NCBI GenBank assembly: GCA_030433005.1
Contig: JAUILQ010000026.1
Coordinates: 1 to 64,000, forward strand
DNA from: Alphaproteobacteria bacterium
Lineage (GTDB): Bacteria; Pseudomonadota; Alphaproteobacteria; Kiloniellales; DSM-21159
Direction of reading: 5' to 3'
DNA: 64,000 nucleotides
The notes beneath the pieces were generated by a model. The model saw only the letters and a list, made by a program, of their open reading frames with translations. It had not been told where the DNA came from and did not search any database. This document shows, piece after piece, positions 28,719 through 37,137 of the stretch (the first letter of the stretch is position 1; every line of letters starts with the position of its first letter). The position numbers were made by a program, and so were the translations under genes.

Positions 28719-29297
28719 ATGGTGAGTTCCTGCGAACAGGCCCTGAATTCTCCCTTCGGCCAGGCTGCGGCCCAGCCCTGCGCGCATCCCGGCTGCGAGG
28801 AGCCGGGCGACTACCGCGCGCCGGTGGCACGTGACCGCCTGCGTGACTACATGTGGTTCTGCCTGGAGCATGTCCGCGCCTACAACCGGTCCTGGGACTA
28901 CTTCTCCGGCCTGTCGAGCGACGAGATCGAGGCGGTGCGCCGGCGCGACAGCACCTGGGACCGGCCGACCTGGCGGCTCGGCAGCGGCCCCTTCGCCGAG
29001 GCCTGGAAGGAAGGCGGCGCCTTCCACGAGGATCCCTCGGGCCGCGCGCGGCGCGAGCAGCGGCGCCAGCGGGCCCGCGAGGCCGGGCCCGGCGGCGAAG
29101 AGGCGCGGGCGCTCGACGTGATGGGCCTGGAGCCCGGCGCCAGCTGGGAGGAGGTGCGGCGCCGCTACAAGGAGCTGGCCAAGCGGCTGCACCCCGACCG
29201 CACCGGCGGCGACCGCCGCAGCGAGGAGCGCCTGAAACGGGTCAATCGGGCCTATACGACCCTCAAGACCCTTCACGCGGCCAGCCGCGCAAGCTAG
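28719..29297 (+). CDS. J-domain protein with C-terminal J domain
   Basis: This 192-aa protein has its J domain at the C-terminus (about residues 128-188), with the HPD tripeptide at 158-160 that stimulates Hsp70 ATPase. The N-terminal half has Cys21, Cys26, Cys48 and His51, which could bind zinc, and aromatic residues around RSWDYF. A charged Arg-rich linker joins the two. In alphaproteobacteria a protein of this design often lies just upstream of cobS, as here. It may be a DnaK co-chaperone for a specific client. The client is unknown; a link to cobaltochelatase assembly is inference from position only. Confidence 0.87.
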   Translation: MVSSCEQALNSPFGQAAAQPCAHPGCEEPGDYRAPVARDRLRDYMWFCLEHVRAYNRSWDYFSGLSSDEIEAVRRRDSTWDRPTWRLGSGPFAEAWKEGGAFHEDPSGRARREQRRQRAREAGPGGEEARALDVMGLEPGASWEEVRRRYKELAKRLHPDRTGGDRRSEERLKRVNRAYTTLKTLHAASRAS

Positions 29298-29417
29298 GTA
29301 AGAGGTGTCCCGGCCCGCGCGGCCGACACCGGAACACGTACGCCGGCAGCGGCCCGGCCCCCGGCCGACCGAGGGGGCCCGAGCCGGCCCGGACCAGCCA
29401 AGGACCCGTTCAGCTTC

Positions 29418-30419
29418 ATGTCCCTGCATACCGAAGAGACGCTCAGCGAGATGCCGACCGGCCTGCCCGACATCAAGGTGTCGGTGCGCCAGACCTTCAA
29501 CCTGGACAGCGACATGGAGGTGCCGGCCTTCTCGCAGGACAGCGACTACGTACCCGACGTCGACCCGGCGTACCGCTTCGACCGCGACACCACGCTGGCG
29601 ATCCTGGCCGGCTTCGCGCACAACCGCCGGGTCATGATCCAGGGCTACCACGGCACCGGCAAGTCGACCCACATCGAGCAGGTCGCCGCGCGCCTGAACT
29701 GGCCGTGCATCCGCATCAACCTCGACAGCCACGTCAGCCGCATCGACCTGATCGGCAAGGACGCCATCGTGCTGCGCGACGGCAAGCAGGTCACCGAGTT
29801 CCGCGAGGGCCTGCTCCCCTGGGCGCTGCAGCGGCCGACCGCGCTGGTCTTCGACGAGTACGACGCCGGCCGCGCCGACGTTATGTTCGTGATCCAGCGC
29901 GTGCTCGAGGTCGAGGGCCGCCTGACGCTGCTCGACCAGAACAAGGTGATCCGGCCGCACCCGGCCTTCCGCCTGTTCTCGACCGCGAACACCGTCGGCC
30001 TCGGCGACACCACCGGCCTCTATCACGGCACCCAGCAGATCAACCAGGGCCAGATGGACCGCTGGAACATCGTCGCCACGCTGAACTACCTGCCGCACCA
30101 GGAGGAGGAGGAGATCGTCCTCTCCAAGCTGCCGGGCTACGACAGCAAGGAGGGCAAGGAGAAGCTGAAGGCCATGGTCGCGGTCGCGGACCTGACCCGC
30201 TCCGGCTTCATCAACGGCGACATCTCGACGGTGATGAGCCCGCGCACGGTGATCACCTGGGCCGAGAACGCCGAGATCTTCGGCGACATCGGCTTCGCCT
30301 TCCGCCTGACCTTCCTCAACAAGTGCGACGAGGTCGAGCGCGCGATCGTCGCCGAGTACTACCAGCGCTCCTTCGGCACCGAGCTGCCGGAGAGCGGCGT
30401 CCGCGCGACCTTGGTCTGA
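29418..30419 (+). CDS. cobS: Cobaltochelatase AAA+ subunit CobS
   Basis: This 333-aa AAA+ protein has Walker A in [13 protein letters not shown] and Walker B in [10 protein letters not shown], with the conserved N-terminal segment typical of CobS. With CobT it forms the chaperone ring that drives CobN to insert Co2+ into hydrogenobyrinate a,c-diamide in the aerobic B12 pathway. cobT lies at 34539, separated by a minus-strand envelope operon; cobN is not in the window. The 120 bases before the ATG contain no recognisable B12 riboswitch. Confidence 0.96.
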   Translation: MSLHTEETLSEMPTGLPDIKVSVRQTFNLDSDMEVPAFSQDSDYVPDVDPAYRFDRDTTLAILAGFAHNRRVMIQGYHGTGKSTHIEQVAARLNWPCIRINLDSHVSRIDLIGKDAIVLRDGKQVTEFREGLLPWALQRPTALVFDEYDAGRADVMFVIQRVLEVEGRLTLLDQNKVIRPHPAFRLFSTANTVGLGDTTGLYHGTQQINQGQMDRWNIVATLNYLPHQEEEEIVLSKLPGYDSKEGKEKLKAMVAVADLTRSGFINGDISTVMSPRTVITWAENAEIFGDIGFAFRLTFLNKCDEVERAIVAEYYQRSFGTELPESGVRATLV

Positions 30420-30456
30420 GGAGCGGCCGGCGAGGAGCCGGCGGGACAGCCGCCGG

Positions 30457-32220
30457 CTACTTGAACAGCCCTTCCAGGGCGCCGGTGATCGGGTCGGCGC
30501 CGATCGTGCCGAGCCCGCCCCCGCCCGCCCCGCCTCCCGAGGTGTCCGGCTCGCCGGGCGCCCGACCCTCGGCGGCCGACTGGCAGACCTTGCCAGCCTT
30601 GCGGTCGCGGTAGCGGCATTCCAGGACCAGCGCGTTGGCCTCCTGGGTCCGGCCGCTCTGCTGGTAGCGGTAGATCAGGTCGGCATAGAGCGCCGGCGGG
30701 CGGCTGAACTGCTCGTGGGCGCGCAGGAGCAGAGCCAGCGACTCGGCCTGCCGGCCGTCGCGCCAGTAGAGGTCGGCCAGCTCCTTGTAGACGACCAGCG
30801 TCGGCCGCTCGCCGCGCAGCGCCAGTTCCAGGTTCTGGGCAGCCTTGTCGAGATTGCCCTGGGCGAGGCGCGTCTTGTGGAAGGCGTAGCGCGGCCAGGC
30901 GTGGTGCGACATCGCCCCCCCGGTGGCGCGCCGCGCGGCGGCCTCCGCGCTGGCCAGCTTTCCCGCCTCGGCGTCGGCGTAGGCCCTGTCGGCGTCTCGA
31001 TAGGCCTCGAACAGCGTCGCCACCTCGGTCGATTTGCGAACCTCGGTCAGCTCGTGGCTGCGCGAGGCCGGCGGCACATGGTCGCCGTACTCGCGGTCGA
31101 CGTAGCTGCTCAGCGAATCGAAGCGGTCGGTGGCGCTGCGGTGATCCTCGCCGCCGATGTCCTCCAGCGCCTCGCCGATGTCGATCGAGACGCGCGCGAC
31201 GACGCCCTGGATCGCCTCGCTGAACTGGCCGCTGCTGCCGGACTGCGCGATCTGTCGGTCGAGTTCCTCCAGCTTGGCCTGGCGGGGGTCGGGGCGGGCG
31301 GCCAGCTCGGCCTCCCACCGCTCCAGCTTCGCCATGACGTCGAAGGCGCCCTGGAAGTTGTAGCCAGCGCGGATCATCAGGTCGAAGCCGAGCAGGTCGG
31401 CCTCGTCCTCCTGCTCGCGGTTCCAGCTCGGGAAGAGCCCGTGGTCGGTGGCGAACATGACGCCCTGGGCGATCATCAGGATTTTCAGGGCCTCGCCGGC
31501 GATCTCGCTGCCCTGGCCGACCTGCGAGCCGACGGCGATGGCCAGGCCCAGGCCGATCTCCGCGGTGGTGACCAGCGAATCGCGCGCATCGGCGAACCAG
31601 TCGCTGTCGTGGTGGCCGAGCAGCACGTGGGCCATCTCGTGGGCCAGCACGAAGGCGAGCTCGTCCTCGCTGTCGACCTGGCGCAGGGTGGCGATCGGCA
31701 GGCCGATGGCGCCGTCCGGCATGGCGCCGGCCTGGCCGTAGCCGTTCTCGGAGGTCACGTAGACCCGGATCGGCGCCGCCGTGACCGGAGACTGTGCCTG
31801 CAGGCGGGCGACGATGCCCTGCAAGTAGGCGTCCAGCGCCGGCGACTCGACCAGTCCGGGCCGATCCATGCGCAGCAGCGTCAGGCCGTCGGCCAGCGCG
31901 ACCGGCTCCTCGGCGGCCGTCTCCAGCTGCTCGGCCGCCTGGTTGTCGGTCCAGTCGTCCTGGGTCCGCCCGAAGGTGGCGCTCGCGCCGTCCTTGCGCG
32001 CGCGGGCGTTCTGCTCGTGCATGATCCGCTCGAGCGGCGGCACCCAGGGACCCGGCTCCAGCGTATCGACGAACTTGCCGTCGAACTCGTCGAGCGTGTC
32101 GGCGAAGGGATCGAGATCGCCCAGGAAGGCCGTCGCCGGCGTCGGCGCGGCCAGCAGGAAGACGGCGAGCAGGGCGGCGGCGAGAAGGGCGGCGCATGCC
32201 GTCGCGCGGGCGGAGCTCAT
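30457..32220 (-). CDS. Periplasmic M48-family metallopeptidase with C-terminal TPR-like region
   Basis: This 587-aa protein has a signal peptide (residues 1-31) and a peptidase core with H194-E-M-A-H198 and the third ligand region NREQEDEADLLGF. The C-terminal part (about 430-560) is helical and TPR-like. This is the layout of BepA/LoiP-type M48 proteases that survey outer-membrane proteins. A Gly/Pro-rich tail follows. Its ATG overlaps the stop of the SH3-like gene by four bases, and that gene follows a CHASE2 protein gene. Together they suggest a sensing and proteolysis unit in the periplasm; that is inference. Confidence 0.9.
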   Translation of the reverse strand: MSSARATACAALLAAALLAVFLLAAPTPATAFLGDLDPFADTLDEFDGKFVDTLEPGPWVPPLERIMHEQNARARKDGASATFGRTQDDWTDNQAAEQLETAAEEPVALADGLTLLRMDRPGLVESPALDAYLQGIVARLQAQSPVTAAPIRVYVTSENGYGQAGAMPDGAIGLPIATLRQVDSEDELAFVLAHEMAHVLLGHHDSDWFADARDSLVTTAEIGLGLAIAVGSQVGQGSEIAGEALKILMIAQGVMFATDHGLFPSWNREQEDEADLLGFDLMIRAGYNFQGAFDVMAKLERWEAELAARPDPRQAKLEELDRQIAQSGSSGQFSEAIQGVVARVSIDIGEALEDIGGEDHRSATDRFDSLSSYVDREYGDHVPPASRSHELTEVRKSTEVATLFEAYRDADRAYADAEAGKLASAEAAARRATGGAMSHHAWPRYAFHKTRLAQGNLDKAAQNLELALRGERPTLVVYKELADLYWRDGRQAESLALLLRAHEQFSRPPALYADLIYRYQQSGRTQEANALVLECRYRDRKAGKVCQSAAEGRAPGEPDTSGGGAGGGGLGTIGADPITGALEGLFK

Positions 32221-32582
32221 TCGCAGGAGCCCAGCGCGCGGGTCGAAGCGTACTGGGGGCTCACCGAGATGCAGCCGCTCTCGACCGTCACGCCCTCGGC
32301 CATGATCACCTGGTGCGGCGCGAGCCAGACCGTCCGGCCGTCGATCGTGACCTTGAGGCGCCGGTTCGGCGCGACCTCCTCGACGTCCAGCGGCATCGCC
32401 ACCGCCGCACGGTCGAGCGAATCGATGCGCTGGCCCTCGGCGCTCTCGTAGAGCGACAGCGAGCTGGCGCGCACGCCGACGATCTCGCCCTCGGCACGCG
32501 CCGCGGCAGGCGACAGCAGCCAGGAGCCGGCGATGAGCGCAGCGGCCAAGCAGACGGCATGCGGCCTGAAGTTCGTCATCAT
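32217..32582 (-). CDS. Small secreted SH3-like protein
   Basis: This 121-aa protein has a signal peptide (MMTNFRPHAV, hydrophobic core, ending AARAEGE). The mature part has about 95 residues of beta-rich sequence with VRASSLSLYES and LDVEEVAPNRRLKV, resembling a bacterial SH3 domain, and two Cys (in ESGCISV and GSCE) that could form a disulfide near the C-terminus. Bacterial SH3 folds bind peptidoglycan or protein ligands. The gene starts 104 bases after the CHASE2 gene ends and overlaps the M48 gene by four bases. The SH3 call is by eye and moderate. Confidence 0.75.
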   Translation of the reverse strand: MMTNFRPHAVCLAAALIAGSWLLSPAAARAEGEIVGVRASSLSLYESAEGQRIDSLDRAAVAMPLDVEEVAPNRRLKVTIDGRTVWLAPHQVIMAEGVTVESGCISVSPQYASTRALGSCE

Positions 32583-32686
32583 GCAGGTGTCCCCCCAAAA
32601 GACGCAGGATGTGTCGAACGGCGGAAATGATAGCGGAGGTGGCGACGGACGGGAACCCTGGGTTGTCGATCCCCGGCTGCAATCGC

Positions 32687-34339
32687 CTATTCCGGCGAGA
32701 GCGTCGGGCGCGTCGCCTGCCGCGGCCGGTGCTCCCACCAGGTGCGCTGGAAGGAAATCCACCAGGCGAACTGGAAGCCGATCAGCCCGACGAAGTTCGC
32801 CGGGGCCCAGTCGAGCAGGACGTACTCGAACCAGATCAGCAGGGCGAGGAAGACGATCAGCGCCAGCAGTCCATAGACCGACCAGCGCAGGGAGCGGAGC
32901 AGGTGGGCGCGCCGCACCGCCGGATAGCGCTCGCGCGGGACGCTCTGCGGCGCCTCGCGGTCGATGGCGGCGCGTGCGAAGAAGCTGGTGATCGCGGTCG
33001 CGAGGCCGAAAGTGACGGCCTCGATCAGCCAGCCGACCGGTCGGCCGCCGAGGTGCGGCACCTGGACCTTGTAGCCCTCGAAGCCCAGGTGCAGCAGGTT
33101 GTCGAGCGCCATGGCGTGATAGTAGGCGCCGGGCAGCGGCTGGTGCGTCGGCGGCTGGAACAGGTCCTCGGCCATCTCCAGGTGGCCGCCGTAGATGACG
33201 ATGCGGTCCTTGAAGTAGCCCCTGAGCTCGTCGGTAAGCCGCTGGCGCTCGGCCTCGTCCGCCGTCGTCGCGGCGGCGCGCTCGGCGGCCAGCAGGTCCT
33301 GCGCAGTGAGCGAACCGTGCGGCCCGCAGGTCTGCCCGCCGAAGGGCCGGACGAACTCGAGACCCAGCCTGTTGAGGAAGGCGTAGAAGGGGTCGAAAAG
33401 GATCAGCGGCCCCCACCGCGGCAGGGCCTTGCAGCGCTGGGCCTTGTTGGTACCGCTGCCCCAGCCGGTCCAGTCCGACCAGGCGATGTCCATGCACAGC
33501 CGCGGATCGCCGCCCGGCAGGCCGCCTGCGCAGCCGGGCGGCCGGAACGGCCAACCGGTTGGCTGGCGGAGCGACGGGGCCGGCGGGCAGTGCGCCTCGC
33601 TCAGGTGACTCGGCGCCCCCTTCAGGCCGCGCAGGGCGACCTCCTGTTTGGATGCCAGGGCAAGCGCGGCGCTCGGCAGGCCGAGGCGGCAGTCGAACAG
33701 CTCGTAGCGGTCCGGCCAGAAGGCGCCCGATACCAGCGCCGCCCCGGACAGCGGCTCGATGATGCCGCGCGGCCTCCCCGGGCCGGGTTGGCCGGCGACG
33801 AAGTAGAGATCGACACCGTCCGCCGCGTAGGCGCCGATCGCGTCCTGCAGCGAGACGACCGAGCTGTCGCCTCGCTCGTCCAGGAAGCCGAAGTCGACGA
33901 ACACCGCGGCCGGTTCCGTCGCCAGCAGCACGAAGAGGATCTCGCCATGGACGCTGAACGGCAGCGGCCAGTCGCCACGCGCCTCGACCAGGCGCTCGGT
34001 CATCAGCAGGACGCGGATCCGGTCGGACTGCGCGCGGTCGTAGTGTGGTGCGGCGAAACGCTGGAAGACCTCGGCCGAGTAGCGCTCGGTGGCATCGTCA
34101 ATGCCGAAGGGATCGGCCTCGGAGAAGGCGAAGAGCGCCAGGCCGGCCAGGAAACCGTTGCGCAGGTCGGCCAGCCGGTAGGGCCGTCGGCGGCCTCCGG
34201 GCATCGGCACCGACCACAGCTCACGCGCCCAGAAGCGACGCCAGCGGTCGGCCCAGCGCCGGCGTCGCTTCCACCGGCAGGAGCGCGCGCGCGCGCTGCC
34301 CGGTAATCTCGGCTTCTGGTCTTCCCCTGCGCCGCTCAT
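32687..34339 (-). CDS. CHASE2-domain membrane protein lacking an output domain
   Basis: This 550-aa protein begins with an Arg/Trp-rich cytoplasmic tail and a helix near residues 65-80. It then has a long extracytoplasmic CHASE2 domain with SDRIRVLLMTERLVE, AVFVDFGFLDE and FKDRIVIYGGH...DLFQPP...PGAYYHAMALDNLL. It ends in three membrane helices. CHASE2 normally feeds a kinase, cyclase or adenylate/guanylate output; here nothing follows the helices except a short Arg-rich tail. It lies first in an operon with a secreted SH3-like protein and an M48 protease. The signal sensed is unknown. The start could also be further downstream (MPGGRRR), but ATG 34339 is used. Confidence 0.82.
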   Translation of the reverse strand: MSGAGEDQKPRLPGSARARSCRWKRRRRWADRWRRFWARELWSVPMPGGRRRPYRLADLRNGFLAGLALFAFSEADPFGIDDATERYSAEVFQRFAAPHYDRAQSDRIRVLLMTERLVEARGDWPLPFSVHGEILFVLLATEPAAVFVDFGFLDERGDSSVVSLQDAIGAYAADGVDLYFVAGQPGPGRPRGIIEPLSGAALVSGAFWPDRYELFDCRLGLPSAALALASKQEVALRGLKGAPSHLSEAHCPPAPSLRQPTGWPFRPPGCAGGLPGGDPRLCMDIAWSDWTGWGSGTNKAQRCKALPRWGPLILFDPFYAFLNRLGLEFVRPFGGQTCGPHGSLTAQDLLAAERAAATTADEAERQRLTDELRGYFKDRIVIYGGHLEMAEDLFQPPTHQPLPGAYYHAMALDNLLHLGFEGYKVQVPHLGGRPVGWLIEAVTFGLATAITSFFARAAIDREAPQSVPRERYPAVRRAHLLRSLRWSVYGLLALIVFLALLIWFEYVLLDWAPANFVGLIGFQFAWWISFQRTWWEHRPRQATRPTLSPE

Positions 34340-34538
34340 GCCCCCGATCCGCCGCGCCTCTTGCCCGAAGGATGAGCCAGGCAGGGAAGGAAGACAACCC
34401 GGGGTGGATTTCGCGCCGCCCTCCGCCGTGCCTCGCTTGCCGCCGGCCGGCGCCCGCCGCAGCCCCGACCTGACCGGCCGCGCATTGTCTCGCGCCGCAT
34501 CGTGCTTATGATGAGAGAGCAGCAACACGAAGGCAGTG

Positions 34539-36407
34539 ATGTCCCAGTCCGAGACACCGATAGAGCGTTTCAAGCGGGCCACCGGCGCGGCGGTCCGGGC
34601 GATCGCCGAGCAGGCCGAGCTGACGGCCAACTTCGCGCCCTCCGGCCAGGGCCTGGTCGGCAAGGAGGTGCGCCTGCCGATGCCGGCGCGCGACCTGCCG
34701 GCCGACGAGGTCGCCCAGGTCCGCGGCGAGGCCGACGCCGTGGCGCTGCGCCTGCGCTTCCACAACGAGAAGCTGCACGCCAGCCAGCGCCCGCAGAACC
34801 AGACGGCGCGCGAGATCTTCGACGCCGTCGAGCAGGCGCGCTGCGAGTCGCTCGGCGCCCGACGCATGGCCGGCTGCAACCTCAACCTCGAGGCCGCGCT
34901 CGAGGAGCGCTACCGCAACCGCGGCTACGCGCGCGCCCAGAACCGCGAGGAGGTGCCGCTGTCCGAGGCGCTGCGGCTGCTGGCGCGCGAGGCCATGACC
35001 GGCCAGGCGCCGCCGCCGTCCGGCCAGCGCATCGTCGACCTCTGGCGCCCGCACTTCGACGCCGAGGTGCTCAAGGACATCCACGCGCTCGACGCCGAGG
35101 CCGCCGACCAGCAGACCTACGCGCGCACCGTGCGCCGCCTGCTGCAGCACCTCGACCTGGAGGCGATGAACGAGCAGGAGCCACTCGACGACGACGAGTC
35201 CGAGGAGGGCGGCGACGAGGCCCAGCAGGATCCCTCGCAGATGCAGGGCGAGGGCGGCGAGCAGGACTCGAGCGAGTCCGCCTCCTCCTCCGACAGCGGC
35301 GAGCAGTCCGAGATGGGCGAGGCCGAGGGCGAGGAGGAAGAGGCCGCCGAGGCCGACGGCGAGATGCAGGCCGGCATGGCCGACGAGCAGCCCGGCCGGC
35401 CCGGCAAGCGGCCGAACTGGGACCTCTCCGACACGCTCGACGAGGGCTACAAGCCCTTCACCACGGAGTTCGACGAGGTCGTCGAGGCCGCGGAGCTCTG
35501 CGATCCCGACGAGCTGACCCGGCTGCGCCACATGCTCGACCAGCAGCTGGCGCACCTGCAGGGCGTGATCGCGCGGCTGGCCAACCGCATGCAGCGCAAG
35601 CTGCTGGCCAAGCAGCAGCGCGCCTGGGAGTTCAACCTGGAGGAGGGCATCCTCGACACCGCCCGGCTGTCGCGCATCGTCACCAACCCGGGCCATTCGC
35701 TGTCCTTCAAGGTCGAGCGCCAGACCGATTTCCGCGACACCGTGGTGACCCTGCTGATCGACAACTCCGGCTCGATGCGCGGCCGGCCGATCTCGGTCGC
35801 CGCGATGAGCGCCGACATCCTGGCGCGCACGCTGGAGCGCTGCGGCGTCAAGGTCGAGGTGCTCGGCTTCACGACGCGCATGTGGAAGGGCGGCCAGGCC
35901 CGCGAGCGCTGGATCTCGGCCGGCAAGCCGCAGACGCCGGGCCGGCTCAACGACCTGCGCCACATCGTCTACAAGTCGGCCGACGAGCCCTGGCGACGCG
36001 GCCGCAAGAACCTCGGCCTGATGCTGCGCGAGGGCATCCTCAAGGAGAACATCGACGGCGAGGCGCTGATCTGGGCGCACAACCGCCTGATCGCGCGGCC
36101 CGAGCAGCGGCGCATCCTGATGGTCATCTCCGACGGCGCGCCGGTCGACGACTCGACGCTCTCGGTCAATCCGGGCAACTACCTGGAGCGCCACCTGCGC
36201 GACGTCATCGCCTACATCGAGACGCGCTCGCCGGTCGAGCTGACCGCGATCGGCATCGGCCACGACGTGACCCGCTACTACCGGCGCGCCGTGACCATCG
36301 TCGACGCCGAGCAGCTCGGCGGCACGATGATGGAGAAGCTGGCCGAGCTGTTCGACGAGGACCCCGGCCTGCAGCGCGGCGGGCGGCCCGGCCGCCGCGT
36401 CGCCTAG
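34539..36407 (+). CDS. cobT: Cobaltochelatase subunit CobT
   Basis: This protein of about 622 aa has the CobT N-terminal region, a central highly acidic Glu/Asp/Ser-rich linker near residues 215-285, and a C-terminal von Willebrand A domain with the MIDAS motif DNSGSMRG. It forms the ring partner of CobS and, with CobN, inserts cobalt into the corrin ring. A GTG directly before ATG 34539 is also possible. The 199-base gap to the divergent CHASE2 gene is the shared control region; no riboswitch was recognised. The acidic linker is typical for this family. Confidence 0.96.
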   Translation: MSQSETPIERFKRATGAAVRAIAEQAELTANFAPSGQGLVGKEVRLPMPARDLPADEVAQVRGEADAVALRLRFHNEKLHASQRPQNQTAREIFDAVEQARCESLGARRMAGCNLNLEAALEERYRNRGYARAQNREEVPLSEALRLLAREAMTGQAPPPSGQRIVDLWRPHFDAEVLKDIHALDAEAADQQTYARTVRRLLQHLDLEAMNEQEPLDDDESEEGGDEAQQDPSQMQGEGGEQDSSESASSSDSGEQSEMGEAEGEEEEAAEADGEMQAGMADEQPGRPGKRPNWDLSDTLDEGYKPFTTEFDEVVEAAELCDPDELTRLRHMLDQQLAHLQGVIARLANRMQRKLLAKQQRAWEFNLEEGILDTARLSRIVTNPGHSLSFKVERQTDFRDTVVTLLIDNSGSMRGRPISVAAMSADILARTLERCGVKVEVLGFTTRMWKGGQARERWISAGKPQTPGRLNDLRHIVYKSADEPWRRGRKNLGLMLREGILKENIDGEALIWAHNRLIARPEQRRILMVISDGAPVDDSTLSVNPGNYLERHLRDVIAYIETRSPVELTAIGIGHDVTRYYRRAVTIVDAEQLGGTMMEKLAELFDEDPGLQRGGRPGRRVA

Positions 36408-36433
36408 CCGGCGCCGGCCTGGGGTCCCGGCCC

Positions 36434-36931
36434 GTGGACGCGCCCGAAACGCCGGAGAGGTCTTTCCCCGAGGGCTACGGCATCCTCGACCCCGACGTCC
36501 TGAAGTCGCTCTCCGGGCTGGAGCTGCTGCGCGGCTGGTCCGACGGCAGCCTGCCCTCGGCGCCGATCGCCCACACCCTGGGCTTCCACCTCGCCGAGGT
36601 CGAGGAGGGCCGCGCGCTCTTCGTCGGCCGGCCGCACTGGGGGCTCTACAACCCGATCGGCAGCGTCCACGGCGGCTACGCCGCGACCCTGCTCGATTCC
36701 TGCATGAGCTGCGCGGTGCACTCGACCCTGCCGGCCGGCACCGGCTACACGACCGCCGAGATCAAGGTTAACTTCGTGCGCGCGATCAGCGCCGACAGCG
36801 GCGAGATCCGCGCCGAAGGCAAGCTGATCCACCCCGGCCGACGGCTGGCGACCTCCGAGGGCCGCATCACCGACGCCCAGGGCCGCCTGCTCGCCCACGG
36901 CACCGCCACCTGCTTCGTCTTCCCGCTGTAG
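36434..36931 (+). CDS. PaaI-family hotdog thioesterase
   Basis: This 165-aa hotdog-fold protein has the PaaI/HGG signature: NPIGSVHGGYAATLLDSCMSCA, with the conserved His-Gly-Gly and following acidic residue. It should hydrolyse acyl-CoA thioesters. The start is GTG 36434, 26 bases after cobT; no ATG fits. It may be read through from cobT. The physiological acyl-CoA is unknown; removal of dead-end CoA esters from the nearby ethylmalonyl-CoA pathway is a guess from position. Confidence 0.88.
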   Translation: MDAPETPERSFPEGYGILDPDVLKSLSGLELLRGWSDGSLPSAPIAHTLGFHLAEVEEGRALFVGRPHWGLYNPIGSVHGGYAATLLDSCMSCAVHSTLPAGTGYTTAEIKVNFVRAISADSGEIRAEGKLIHPGRRLATSEGRITDAQGRLLAHGTATCFVFPL

Positions 36932-36940
36932 GCCAGGACT

Positions 36941-37100
36941 ACCTCTCCCTTGGGAGAGGTCGGAGCGGCGGAAGCCGCTCCGGGTGAGGGCCGGACCGGA
37001 CCGGAGCGACGGGCACGGATGGGACGGGCTCGACCGCCTGCGGGCCCTCACCCGAAACCGCTTGACGCGGTTTCGACCTCTCCCGCTGCGCGGGAGAGGT
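36941..37100. repeat. Two inverted copies of a hairpin-containing intergenic repeat
   Basis: Bases 36941-36992 and 37043-37100 are reverse copies of one module. Each copy reads ACCTCTCCC, a short loop, GGGAGAGGTCG, a second hairpin of copy-specific sequence, then CGGGTGAGGGCC. The inner hairpins differ in sequence (one GC-rich, one with AAACCGC/GCGGTTT) but keep pairing, so the structure is preserved more than the sequence. It fills the 206-base gap between the PaaI gene (plus) and ecm (minus) and could act as a bidirectional terminator. Modules of this design are known as dispersed intergenic repeats in proteobacteria. Confidence 0.8.
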
Positions 37101-37137
37101 TGGACACGCCGCCGTCCTGCTTCGCGCTGATGTAGCT

